Origin: GWA2-46-15 sp964551525
GTDB lineage: Bacteria > Patescibacteriota > Minisyncoccia > Minisyncoccales > GWA2-46-15
Assembly: GCA_964551525.1 (NCBI GenBank)
Contig: CAZKCH010000001.1
Location: 1-64,000, forward strand
Length of the DNA: 64,000 nucleotides
Direction of reading: 5' to 3'
Numbering within the stretch: position 1 is the first letter of the stretch; each line of letters begins with the position of its first letter. Both the position numbers and the translations under genes were made by a program. The notes under the pieces are model-generated. The model saw nothing but the letters and a program-made list of their open reading frames with translations, had not been told where the DNA came from and ran no database searches. Shown here piece by piece: positions 25,846 through 33,667 of this stretch.

Positions 25846-26574
25846 ATGGCAAAAGAAGATATTAAAACCGATGTTAATGTCAGTCCGGACGAGATGGTCA
25901 AAGCGGGTACGCATTTCGGCCACCGGATTTCCGCTTCTCACCCGAAGATGAAGCCGTTTTTGTTTGGCACGCGGAACACTATCCAAATCATTGACGCGGA
26001 AAAATCAGCCGCCAAACTCCAAGAAGCCCTGGCCTATATCCAAGAAATAATCAAAGAGGGCAGTGTTTTGCTTTTTGTCGGCACCAAAATCCAAGTCAAA
26101 AAAACCCTGGAAGAAACCGCTAAAGAATGCGGTTTGCCCTGGGTTTCAGAAAGATGGCTGGGCGGCACTTTTACCAATTTTGAGATCATTAAAAAAAGGG
26201 TTGATTATTTGAAAAACCTGAAAATTCAAAAAGCAGCTGGCGATTTGGAAAAATACACTAAGAAAGAACAGCTGAAAATCGAGAAAATAATCCAGGGCCT
26301 GCAATTGCGGCTCGGCGGCATCGAATCCATGGACGTCCTGCCTAAAGCGATTTTCGCCTGCGATCTTCGCAAAGACCTTTTGGCAATAAAGGAAGCGAAA
26401 AAGAAAGGCATAAAGATTATCGCCATTGCCGACACCAATACTGATCCCGGCTTAGCTGATTATCCCATCCCGGCCAATGACGACGCCGCTTCTTCGGTAA
26501 AATACATTTTAGATAAAGTTAAAGAAACAATTCTGTCAGTTAAAACCCAACCGATTAAAGAATTAAAGGATTAA
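25846..26574 (+). CDS. rpsB: 30S ribosomal protein S2
   Basis: 242 residues: AGTHFGHRISASHPKMKPFLFGTRNTIQIID, SERWLGGTFTNFE and IAIADTNTDPGLADYPIPANDDA, all S2 signatures. First of the conserved rpsB-tsf pair. An A/T-rich -10-like region (TATATT) lies 9 bases upstream and no SD is seen. Confidence 0.97.
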   Translation: MAKEDIKTDVNVSPDEMVKAGTHFGHRISASHPKMKPFLFGTRNTIQIIDAEKSAAKLQEALAYIQEIIKEGSVLLFVGTKIQVKKTLEETAKECGLPWVSERWLGGTFTNFEIIKKRVDYLKNLKIQKAAGDLEKYTKKEQLKIEKIIQGLQLRLGGIESMDVLPKAIFACDLRKDLLAIKEAKKKGIKIIAIADTNTDPGLADYPIPANDDAASSVKYILDKVKETILSVKTQPIKELKD

Positions 26575-26590
26575 CGAATTGAATAATTCA

Positions 26591-27175
26591 ATGGATACTG
26601 ATTTATTAAAACAACTCCGCGAGGAAACCCAGGCGCCTTTTCAAGAGTGCCAAAAAGCCCTGGAAGAGGCAAAGGGGGACTTGGTCAAAGCCAAAGAAAC
26701 CTTGCGGAAATGGGGGAAAACATTAGCGGAAAAAAAAGTGGAAAGAGAAGCAAAGGAGGGGATTATTGAGACCTATCTTCATCCCAATAAAAAGGTGGGG
26801 GTTATCCTTGATTTGCGCTGCGAGTCGGATTTTGTCGCCAAGAATGAGGACTTTCTGAAATTAGCCCATGAAATTTGTCTGCAAATTGCCGCCACCAACC
26901 CCTTGTTCGTGAACGAAGAAAGCGTACCCGCTGATTTCCTCGCTAAGGAGAAGGAGATTTTTCAAGAACAAGCGAAAAATACCGGTAAAGATCAAAAATT
27001 CGTCGGACAGATTTTGGAGGGCAAATGGAAGAAAAGAAAGGAAGAAATCTGTCTTTTAGACCAACCCTGGATTAAAGACGAAACTAAAAAAATCAGGGAC
27101 TTGATCACTGAAACCATTGCCAAACTCGGGGAAAACATCGTTATCAAAAACTTTTCCCGCTTAAGTATCAGATAA
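26591..27175 (+). CDS. tsf: Elongation factor Ts
   Basis: 194 residues from the ATG giving MDTDLLKQLREETQAPFQECQKAL; an in-frame TTG 12 bases upstream would add only four residues unusual for the family. Guanine-nucleotide exchange factor for EF-Tu. Contains the UBA-like N-domain, then CESDFVAKNEDF, the Tu-contact motif. It is a short form. Confidence 0.94.
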   Translation: MDTDLLKQLREETQAPFQECQKALEEAKGDLVKAKETLRKWGKTLAEKKVEREAKEGIIETYLHPNKKVGVILDLRCESDFVAKNEDFLKLAHEICLQIAATNPLFVNEESVPADFLAKEKEIFQEQAKNTGKDQKFVGQILEGKWKKRKEEICLLDQPWIKDETKKIRDLITETIAKLGENIVIKNFSRLSIR

Positions 27176-27177
27176 AA

Positions 27178-27585
27178 ATGTCTCTCTTGGAAATTATCTT
27201 CCTCTGTTTTTTTGCCGCCAGTTTCGCGGGCCTGGTTGCCTTTTTTATGAAAAAAGCGCCGTTATTAGCCGCCTTGCCTAAAACAACTCATGTTTTTGAA
27301 AAGAAAGAAAACCAGCCCTTGGTTGTTTTAATGAAAATCAAGGAAAAGGCGGAAAACTTACCGGCCCTGAAGAATTTTTCCATTGAGATTCTTCTGCAAA
27401 GAATCCTTTCTAAAATCAGGATTTTGGCATTAAAGTTCGAAAATAAAACCGGCGGCTGGCTGGAATCATTGCGCCGAAAAGCGCAAAACGATCGCAATAA
27501 AAGCGATAAAAACGCCTTAAAACAAGCGGATAATTATTGGGAAAACCTGCAAAAAAAAGACGATAACACTAACTTGCCTGAGTAG
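27178..27585 (+). CDS. Small membrane-anchored hypothetical protein
   Basis: 135 residues. One membrane helix at the N-terminus (about 3-24) is followed by a basic, helical cytosolic region and a polar tail (NDRNKSDKNALKQADNYWENLQKKDD). I recognise no family. It follows tsf by 2 bases. Its stop codon TAG lies within the first 10 bases of the tRNA-Thr gene, so the two genes overlap. Confidence 0.65.
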   Translation: MSLLEIIFLCFFAASFAGLVAFFMKKAPLLAALPKTTHVFEKKENQPLVVLMKIKEKAENLPALKNFSIEILLQRILSKIRILALKFENKTGGWLESLRRKAQNDRNKSDKNALKQADNYWENLQKKDDNTNLPE

Positions 27586-27648
27586 CTCAGTTGGTAGAGC
27601 ACCAGTTTTGTAAACTGGTTGTCGTCGGTTCGATCCCGACCTCAGGCT
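27576..27648 (+). tRNA. tRNA-Thr (UGU)
   Basis: Complete cloverleaf: acceptor GCCTGAG/CTCAGGC, D arm GCTC...GAGC, anticodon stem CCAGT/ACTGG with loop TTTGTAA (anticodon TGT), standard T loop TTCGATC. CCA is not encoded. Confidence 0.96.
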
Positions 27649-27845
27649 CTTAGGCTCAGGCTTTGGCAGGCGGGTAAACCACTTACGTCAGTTCGATTCT
27701 GGCAGGCGGCTCAAAATCATCGCGGCATTTACGGGCTAAACAAGTAGGTTGGGGGCCCGCCCCGTATACACGCCACCATGAGGCAAGAACGTAGATCTTG
27801 CGAATGGAAAGTGTTATACGGGGTTCAAATCCCTCTGCCGGCTTA
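27649..27845 (+). other. tRNA-like degenerate region, possibly structured RNA
   Basis: No complete cloverleaf can be folded. Two T-arm-like segments are visible: GTCAG-TTCGATT-CTGGC near 27690, and GGGG-TTCAAAT-CCCT near 27822 followed by a 3'-acceptor-like TGCCGGCT. Repeated scraps (CTCAGGCT, GGCAGGCGG) and a 9-base inverted repeat CCCCGTATA/TATACGGGG about 50 bases apart occur between them. Best read as tRNA gene debris or an unrecognised RNA; I could not fit it to tmRNA, SRP RNA or RNase P RNA. Confidence 0.35.
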
Positions 27846-27871
27846 AATAAACAATATAAACATTTGAACCC

Positions 27872-28471
27872 ATGATAATGGATAAATTAAGCGTGTGGTT
27901 CTGTAACACTCCTCCGCGAAGATGGATTTTAGATTTTATAACAAAGAAGTACTATACGGAATATTTTGATACTTTGGCGAATAAAGAAGTGTTAGAAATA
28001 GGATGTGGCAGTGGCTTGGGAACAAAAATAATTTTAAAATATTTTACGCCTTCAAAAATAATCGCCACCGATCTTGATGAAAGGCAAATCACATTAGCCA
28101 AAAAAAACGTAAAAGATGTCAATATTATTTTTGAGATAGCAGATGCCGCGCGGTTAAACTACCCGGACAATAGCTTTGACGCCGTATTTGAGTATGGCGC
28201 GATTCATCATATACCTTCGCCTGATTGGCAAAAATGTCTTCAGGAGGTATTAAGGGTATTAAAACCGAACGGAAAACTATTTGTGTATGATGTTAGTATT
28301 GAATCGTTCAGCAAAGGAATATATGGTAGATTCATAAAATATACTTCAGTTCATCCATACGACAAAATGTATAAAAAAGAGGAGTTCATAGATTATGTAA
28401 AATCTATTGGTTTCCGGATTTTAAAAAGAAAAGACGGAGTAAGATACTTTAATATTATTGCGGAAAAATGA
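27872..28471 (+). CDS. Class I SAM-dependent methyltransferase
   Basis: 199 residues: motif I VLEIGCGSGLGTKI (about 36-49), ATDLDERQI, then the Methyltransf_11 pattern NSFDAVFEYGAIHHIPSPDW and LRVLKPNGKLFVYD. A stand-alone gene between tRNA debris and the 16S leader. A second ATG two codons in could also be used. Substrate unknown. Confidence 0.85.
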   Translation: MIMDKLSVWFCNTPPRRWILDFITKKYYTEYFDTLANKEVLEIGCGSGLGTKIILKYFTPSKIIATDLDERQITLAKKNVKDVNIIFEIADAARLNYPDNSFDAVFEYGAIHHIPSPDWQKCLQEVLRVLKPNGKLFVYDVSIESFSKGIYGRFIKYTSVHPYDKMYKKEEFIDYVKSIGFRILKRKDGVRYFNIIAEK

Positions 28472-28491
28472 TTAACTTTTTCCATTTTTAA

Positions 28492-28533
28492 AACAACTAA
28501 CAATTGAAGCGGTCGCAATAAATGTTAGTTGTT
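28492..28533. other. Stem-loop downstream of the methyltransferase gene
   Basis: Perfect 11-base inverted repeat AACAACTAACA/TGTTAGTTGTT with a 20-base loop. No T-run follows on the plus strand, so it may be an RNA-stability element or a protein-binding site. The rest of the gap to the 16S promoter shows nothing I recognise. Confidence 0.5.
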
Positions 28534-28590
28534 AAGAATTCTGTTAATAAAACAGCGAGCGTATCATATGTCATGAACCAGTACATATCC

Positions 28591-28619
28591 TTGACAAAAG
28601 CAATGGAATTTTCAATAAT
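28591..28619 (+). promoter_or_regulatory. 16S rRNA promoter
   Basis: TTGACA, a 17-base spacer, AATAAT: a near-consensus vegetative promoter. The predicted start (about 28626) leaves a leader of about 285 bases before 16S. Confidence 0.75.
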
Positions 28620-28634
28620 GGGTACAGATAAGAA

Positions 28635-28682
28635 ATGACGATTAAAAACATGATTGGACTCGAGACCGGCGGAAAAAAATAA
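28635..28682 (+). CDS. Putative 15-residue leader peptide of the 16S rRNA transcript
   Basis: The mini-ORF MTIKNMIGLETGGKK begins about 9 bases after the predicted transcription start. Its last codons include GGC GGA, a segment complementary to part of the hairpin at 28716-28738. Whether it is translated is unknown. A matching arrangement lies before 23S at 44786. Confidence 0.35.
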   Translation: MTIKNMIGLETGGKK

Positions 28683-28738
28683 AGAATACGCGATACAAAA
28701 GATCTGACAGAAAATACAGGGCTGTCCGCCTGTTTTTT
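28668..28738 (+). promoter_or_regulatory. Possible attenuator in the 16S leader
   Basis: Terminator-like hairpin ACAGG/CCTGT followed by T6 at 28716-28738. Competing pairings: GGCGGA (28668-28673) with TCCGCC (28725-28730), and GACAG (28706-28710) with CTGTC (28722-28726). An 8-base outer stem AAAGATCT/AGATCTTT (28698-28705, 28752-28759) encloses the hairpin. The terminator stem is only 5 base pairs, so its strength is doubtful. Confidence 0.4.
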
Positions 28739-28866
28739 ATTCCGAAGAGAAAGATCTTTGAAAATTAAATAATTAGTAATTAGTAAATAGTATTGGTAAG
28801 GATTAAGGATCAGTAAAAGCAACGCCCTCGCGATGAAAAATTATTAAATTTTTCATTTTGCGGGGT

Positions 28867-28882
28867 TCTCAGAGTTGCTCCG
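28867..28882 (+). other. 16S processing stem, 5' strand
   Basis: TCTCAGAGTTGCTCCG is perfectly complementary over 16 bases to 32244-32259, beyond the 16S 3' end. It would enclose the whole precursor, as RNase III processing stems do. Confidence 0.88.
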
Positions 28883-29440
28883 CTCTTATTTTTTCCCTTC
28901 GGGGAAGAATTATTTTTGAGGATTTGATCCTGGTCCAGGATGAACGCTGGCGGCGTGGATAAGGCATGCAAGTTGAACGCTCACCTGATTTTTCGCAAGA
29001 AAAGTTGGGTGGGAGTGGCAGATTGGTTAGTAACACGTGGGTAACTTACTCCGAGGACAGGAATAGTCCGCCGAAAGGCGGGGTAATTCCTGATAGAAAT
29101 GAGGGGTCGCAAGACATTCTCATTTAAAACCCGTCCCGCAAGGGATAGGGGCCACGGAAAAGGCCTGCGGCCTATCAGCTAGTTGGTGAGGTAACGGCCC
29201 ACCAAGGCAATGACGGGTAGGGGAAGTGAGAGCTTGTTCCCCAACAAAGACACTGAAACATGGGTCTTACTCCTACGGGAGGCAGCAGTCGAGAATATTC
29301 GGCAATGGGGGAAACCCTGACCGAGCGACGCCGCGTGAGTGAAGAAGGCCTTCGGGCTGTAAAACTCTTTTTTGAGGGAAGAATCCCGAGCGCAAGCGAG
29401 GGATGACGGTACCTCAAGAATAAGGGGATGCAAATTCTGT

Positions 29441-30312
29441 GGTCGATCCGCTCAAAATCGTAAGCGAAGATCGACGGGCGCAGAATAGTCGTGGTAACAC
29501 GGCTTAAGTAAACTTGGCTCATATGCTGGAAGCTATTTAAGAAGCGGCATTAGCCATCGGGCTAATTTTCTTAATAGTAATCAGCAGGGAAGTTCGATAT
29601 AATGGAGAAATGAACAAAAAACAAAGAGACATAATTCTCGGAACATTATTGGGAGACGGGTGGATCGAAAAACAAGGGTCCATTCGTTTCAAACAATGTC
29701 TAAAGCATAAAGAATATATCTTTTGGCTATACGGGGAATTAAAAAATCTTTGTCGTAGTTCTCCCACACAAAGACGAGACAATAAACAATGGTATTTCCA
29801 AACCAGAAGCAATGACGAAACGCGCTTTTATCGATCTATTTTTTATCGGGGTGTTAAAAAACGAGTCCCGAAAAATATAGGAAAATTGATAAAATCTGCA
29901 CTAAGTTTGGCTATCTGGTTCATGGATGATGGAACAATAGATTGGAGAGAAAAAAGTCATTATGCTTTCCGTCTAACTACAAATTGTTTCTCGATGAGCG
30001 ATAACCGACTATTAATTGAAATGCTGAAAAAGAGATTTGGCGTTAAAACAACGCTCCAAACAACATTGATTAGAGGAAAAAGATATCCAAGGATATATAT
30101 CGGCAAAGATGGAAGAGGAAAATTCGCAAATCTAATAGAACCATTCGTATTAAATTGTTTTCGTTATAAATTACCTCCATTTCTTCGTAACCCCTCAGAG
30201 ACTGTTCGGTGATGAACCGACGTTAACGGTGAAACATATTATCCGTTAAAATACGCCGAGCCCCGTTTCAAAAAAACGGGTGATGGTATAGTCCAATAAA
30301 ATTATTTATTAG
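29441..30312 (+). other. Group I intron 1 in 16S (after about E. coli position 516-517)
   Basis: Inserted between ...GCAAATTCTGT and CCAGCAGCCGCGG. The exact boundary is ambiguous by one base because each side ends in G. Core elements seen: AATCAGCAGGGAAG (Q, 29579), TCAGAGACT (R, 30187), ACGGTGAAA (30226) and GGTATAGTCC (S, near 30286). It carries the LAGLIDADG ORF at 29610. Confidence 0.85.
29610..30212 (+). CDS. LAGLIDADG homing endonuclease (16S intron 1)
   Basis: 200 residues with two LAGLIDADG-type helices, ILGTLLGDGWIE (about 8-19) and LAIWFMDDGTID (about 104-115), so a single-chain enzyme of the LAGLIDADG_2 type. It would cut intronless 16S genes and spread the intron. The final codons (PSETVR, stop) overlap the intron's R element TCAGAGACT, so protein and ribozyme constrain the same bases. 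Confidence 0.92.
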   Translation: MNKKQRDIILGTLLGDGWIEKQGSIRFKQCLKHKEYIFWLYGELKNLCRSSPTQRRDNKQWYFQTRSNDETRFYRSIFYRGVKKRVPKNIGKLIKSALSLAIWFMDDGTIDWREKSHYAFRLTTNCFSMSDNRLLIEMLKKRFGVKTTLQTTLIRGKRYPRIYIGKDGRGKFANLIEPFVLNCFRYKLPPFLRNPSETVR

Positions 30313-30861
30313 CCAGCAGCCGCGGTAAGACAGAATCCCCAAGCGTTATCCGGATTTACTGGGCGTAAAGCGTCTGTAGGCGCCTTGTTGCATCTTTGGT
30401 TAAATTTTCGGGGCTCAACCCTGAAGCTGCCAAAGACATGGACAGGGTAGAGGGCGTTAGGAGTTGACGGAACGGTCGGTGTAGGGGTGAAATCCATTGA
30501 TATCGACCGGAACACCAAAAGCGAAGGCAGTCAACTAAGACGACCCTGACGCTGAAAGACGAAAGCGTGGGCATAAAAAAGGATTAGATACCCTTGTATT
30601 CCACGCCCTAAACCATGGAGACTGGCTTCTTGAAGTGTCGACCCTTCAGGTGGCGAAGCTAACGCGTTAAGTCTCCCGCCTGGGAAGTACGATGGCAACA
30701 TTAAAACTCAAAGGAATAGACGGGGACTCACACAAGCGGTGGATCATGTGGCTCAATTCGACAACAAACGAGGAACCTTACCAGGGCTAGAAACCGTAGC
30801 GGACAGCTTACTGAAAAGCGAGCTTTCTCACAAGGACCGCTATGGCAGGTACTGCATGGTT

Positions 30862-31686
30862 GATCCCTAAGCTATTGCTGCTTGGGATACGACCCTTTTC
30901 GCCGTAAGGCGAATCGAAAAACCAGCTCATAACGGCGAACCCCTAACCAAAAACTTATGGTAAAATGAACTATAAGAACTAAGGCGGGCAATGCCGTGGG
31001 AAGTACGAACACTAATTTTTGCAATTTCTTTAAGGGAGAAGAGAATGCTTATATTCTCGGCCTTTGGTGCGCTGATAGTTATTGGTGGTCAAGTTCAGTA
31101 GGATTAAGCAATACCAATCCATATCTGATCGAAAGAACTAAAAAGTTTTTAAGAAACTTTTTCCCGGAAGTAAGAATAAAATTTAACAGAAACCATATTT
31201 TTGTTAATAGCAGGCCATTATTAAGAGACTTCGTTATTGCTAAAAACAATCTTGATCGTCTTAAAAAACCAGGTATGATTAAGGCCTATTTCGCCGGCCG
31301 TTTTGACGGCGATGGTTCTGTAGACAAGGATTTCAGAAAAGATTGCCGAATAGTTTATGGCAAGCTGAACGAAGCAGAAATGGATAAAAAGCTATTAAGA
31401 AGAATGGGAATCAGAAAAACAAAAATATACTATTACAAAAGCGCAAAAACATTTTGCTTATATATATCTCGTTACGAAACGAAAAAATTCTAGACAATAT
31501 TTATATTCATTCTACAAAGTTGCAAAAATTAGTGTCCGTACCCCGTAGAGACTTAACTCTCGCCAAGGACCAATTAAGAGAGTTAGATGGCGGAAAAACC
31601 AAAAACCGTCATAAAACGCTGGCCTCCGCATAATTATATGCGGAAGATGGCATAGTCCATACTACAAGTAATTGTAAGAAAATATG
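30862..31686 (+). other. Group I intron 2 in 16S (near E. coli position 1060)
   Basis: The exons join as TGCATGGTT|GTCGTCAGC, with U before the 5' site and G as the last intron base, the group I rule. Core: TAACGGCGAA, AATGCCGTGGGAAG (Q), GTAGAGACT (R) and GGCATAGTCC (S). It carries the ORF at 30996. Confidence 0.88.
30996..31493 (+). CDS. LAGLIDADG homing endonuclease (16S intron 2)
   Basis: 165 residues. Two LAGLIDADG-like helices: ILGLWCADSYWW (about 20-31), which is degenerate, and YFAGRFDGDGSVD (about 98-110), which is canonical. The GTG start lies inside the intron's CCGTGGGAAG core motif, and there is no early ATG. Shorter than most two-motif enzymes, so it may be partly degenerate. 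Confidence 0.85.
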   Translation: MGSTNTNFCNFFKGEENAYILGLWCADSYWWSSSVGLSNTNPYLIERTKKFLRNFFPEVRIKFNRNHIFVNSRPLLRDFVIAKNNLDRLKKPGMIKAYFAGRFDGDGSVDKDFRKDCRIVYGKLNEAEMDKKLLRRMGIRKTKIYYYKSAKTFCLYISRYETKKF

Positions 31687-32147
31687 GTCGTCAGCAGGTC
31701 CCGTGAGGGTCTCCCTTAAATGGGGAAACCTGCGCAACCCTTACTCTGTGTTTTAAATGTCACAGGGAACTGCCCGGGATAACTGGGAGGAAGATGAGGA
31801 TGACGCCAAATCAGCATGGTCCTTGATGCCCTGGGCCGCACACGTGATACAATGGAGCCGACAATGGGTTTGCCAAGCCGTAAGGCGGAGCTAACCCCAT
31901 CAAACGACTCCTTAGTTCGGATTGAGGGCTGAAACTCGCCCTCATGAAGCCGGAATCGCTAGTAATCGGGAATCAGCTATGTCCCGATGAATATGTTCCT
32001 GAGTCTTGTACTCACCGCCCGTCACGTGAGACGAGCCGGGAGTGGCCGAAGGCGCCTGTAAGGGCGACTAAGCCAAACTCGGTGAGAAGCACGAAGTCGT
32101 AACAAGGCACGCGTAGCGGAAGCTGTGCGTGGATCATTACTTTTTTT

Positions 32148-32207
32148 CTAGACTTTTTGTCTAGGAGCGTCGATCATAGTTGAAAATTGAGAATTCTATT
32201 TTCAACT
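32148..32207 (+). other. Stem-loops in the 16S trailer
   Basis: CTAGAC/GTCTAG around a T5 loop directly after the 16S 3' end, then GTTGAAAA/TTTTCAAC. Probably processing or stability structures. Confidence 0.55.
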
Positions 32208-32243
32208 GCGGACAATTGACTGGAATGTCTTTAAACTACAGTC

Positions 32244-32259
32244 CGGAGCAACTCTGAGA
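32244..32259 (+). other. 16S processing stem, 3' strand
   Basis: CGGAGCAACTCTGAGA, the exact complement of the 28867-28882 strand. A CCCCTCC string occurs a few bases later at 32265-32271, outside the stem. Confidence 0.88.
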
Positions 32260-32311
32260 AGTTTCCCCTCCAATACTAAAACCCGGAGCAAAGCGCAGCG
32301 GGTGATTTTGG

Positions 32312-33667
32312 TTAATGAAAAAGCTTAATTATGGCTTGGTAAATATTGCTAATCTCCGCGGGCATGACCAAACCGTAACTGATGGGCACGATTAAAATAA
32401 AAACAATCAGGGTTATCATTAAAAAGCCGTAAAAAATCCAAGGTCGCTTTTCCCATAGCTTTTCTCCGGCCAAAGCCAAAAGCAAAATAGCAAAACCCAA
32501 GGCGGGCAAATAGTGGTATAGAAAAGCAATGCGGCTGACAAAAATAAAAGGCAAAAGATTGGCAAAATAGCCCAGCAATAGGATGCCTTTGTGTTTAAGC
32601 TTTCGGAAAATGCTCAATAAAACCGCCAATCCTGACAGCCACCAGATTAAAGGATTACCCCAGAGATAAATATTGGCTGTTTCGCTCGGGCCCGTCGAAC
32701 GGGCCCAATACCAAACCGGCTTTTTGTCTATTGGCCATTCGGTCCAGGCACTGGCGTCAGGATGGGTCTTTGCTAAACCGGAATTATAAGACCACATCAT
32801 TTTATTCAGCTCGACGAACTTCTGTAAAAAGGGCATGGTGGTTATTTTTTCTTTGGAAAAAACATTGCCTTTCAGTGTTGTCTGGAAACTACGACTCATA
32901 AAGGCATCGCCGGGCCCGGATTGGTCAAGAAGCTTAAAATGAGCCGCAAAAGGAAGGGCATAAATAATCGCGACCAGAAATAAAGAAATGACAACTTCAA
33001 CGGAAAACTTTAGGAATCGTTTAAAATTAATGTTTTTGAGAAAATTAATAAAGGACAAGAAGAGATTGATGCCGAGAAAGGCCAGGCCGGTCCATTTAAT
33101 AGAGAAAGCCAGCCCCGCCAAGGCCATGGCAAGAAAGTAAAGCAAATGCTTTTTTAGCCGGTTTTCCTGCTTTTGAGAAATCAGAAAAACAAGTATCGAT
33201 AAAAAACCAAAAAGAAACAGAAAGCTGTCAACTAAAATAAATTTTGATTCGATTAAAAAAGCATTGTCGAAAATGACCAGAAACCCGGCCAGAAAAGCCG
33301 CTTTCTTCGATCCGCCCAAGACCCGGATAATGCCGTAAAAAATCAAAGGCAATAAGGCGCCGAAAAGAGCGGACAGAAAGCGCAAAACAAAAAGCGTTTT
33401 GGCGTCCATGGCTTCCCCAATTTGAGCAAACCCGCCAAAATTTACTGGCGTAAAATTTAGGCGGGCAAGCCCGCTAATCATCAATTTCCCCAAGGGCGGA
33501 TGAATATCAAAATAATATTGATGGGTGGAATAGGCGGAAACGAACTTGCCGAAATGAACCTCGTCAAAGACCACCTCGGCCGGATAGGCCAAAAAAATAA
33601 ACCTCGTTGCTAAAGCAAGGATTAGTAAAATGATTAGGGGCAGTTTTTCTTTCATCGCTAAGGACAA
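32312..33667 (-). CDS. PMT-type glycosyltransferase (GT39-like membrane mannosyltransferase)
   Basis: 451-residue polytopic protein. The first extracytoplasmic loop has the PMT signature DEVHFGKFVSAYSTHQYYFDIHPPLGKLM with the catalytic-type acidic residue, followed by repeated membrane helices. GT39 enzymes move mannose from a lipid-linked donor to Ser/Thr of exported proteins. The first 10 bases overlap the end of the upstream 656-residue gene. An inner ATG (MKEKLPL) at 33655 is an equally good start. The pair is inserted on the minus strand between 16S and the tRNA-Ile gene. Confidence 0.88.
   Translation of the reverse strand: MSLAMKEKLPLIILLILALATRFIFLAYPAEVVFDEVHFGKFVSAYSTHQYYFDIHPPLGKLMISGLARLNFTPVNFGGFAQIGEAMDAKTLFVLRFLSALFGALLPLIFYGIIRVLGGSKKAAFLAGFLVIFDNAFLIESKFILVDSFLFLFGFLSILVFLISQKQENRLKKHLLYFLAMALAGLAFSIKWTGLAFLGINLFLSFINFLKNINFKRFLKFSVEVVISLFLVAIIYALPFAAHFKLLDQSGPGDAFMSRSFQTTLKGNVFSKEKITTMPFLQKFVELNKMMWSYNSGLAKTHPDASAWTEWPIDKKPVWYWARSTGPSETANIYLWGNPLIWWLSGLAVLLSIFRKLKHKGILLLGYFANLLPFIFVSRIAFLYHYLPALGFAILLLALAGEKLWEKRPWIFYGFLMITLIVFILIVPISYGLVMPAEISNIYQAIIKLFH

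Larger units (their letters stand above)
28911..32146 (+). rRNA. rrs: 16S ribosomal RNA, interrupted by two introns
   Basis: Recognised by GATTTGATCCTGG, GAACGCTGGCGGC, CTCCTACGGGAGGCAGCAG, CCAGCAGCCGCGGTAA, ATTAGATACCC, the 1100-region GTCGTCAGC, and GTAACAAGG near the end. Introns occupy about 29441-30312 and 30862-31686; removing them leaves about 1.54 kb. Helix 45 with the GGAA loop is intact (GTAGCGGAAGCTG), but the sequence after it is GGATCATTACTTTTTTT, so the CCUCC anti-Shine-Dalgarno is missing. The gene is not adjacent to 23S, which lies about 13 kb downstream. Ends are approximate. Confidence 0.97.

Noticed and set aside
27649..27845. tmRNA (ssrA)
   Set aside because: The 3' end resembles a T arm, but no tmRNA D-loop, resume codon or tag ORF could be found.
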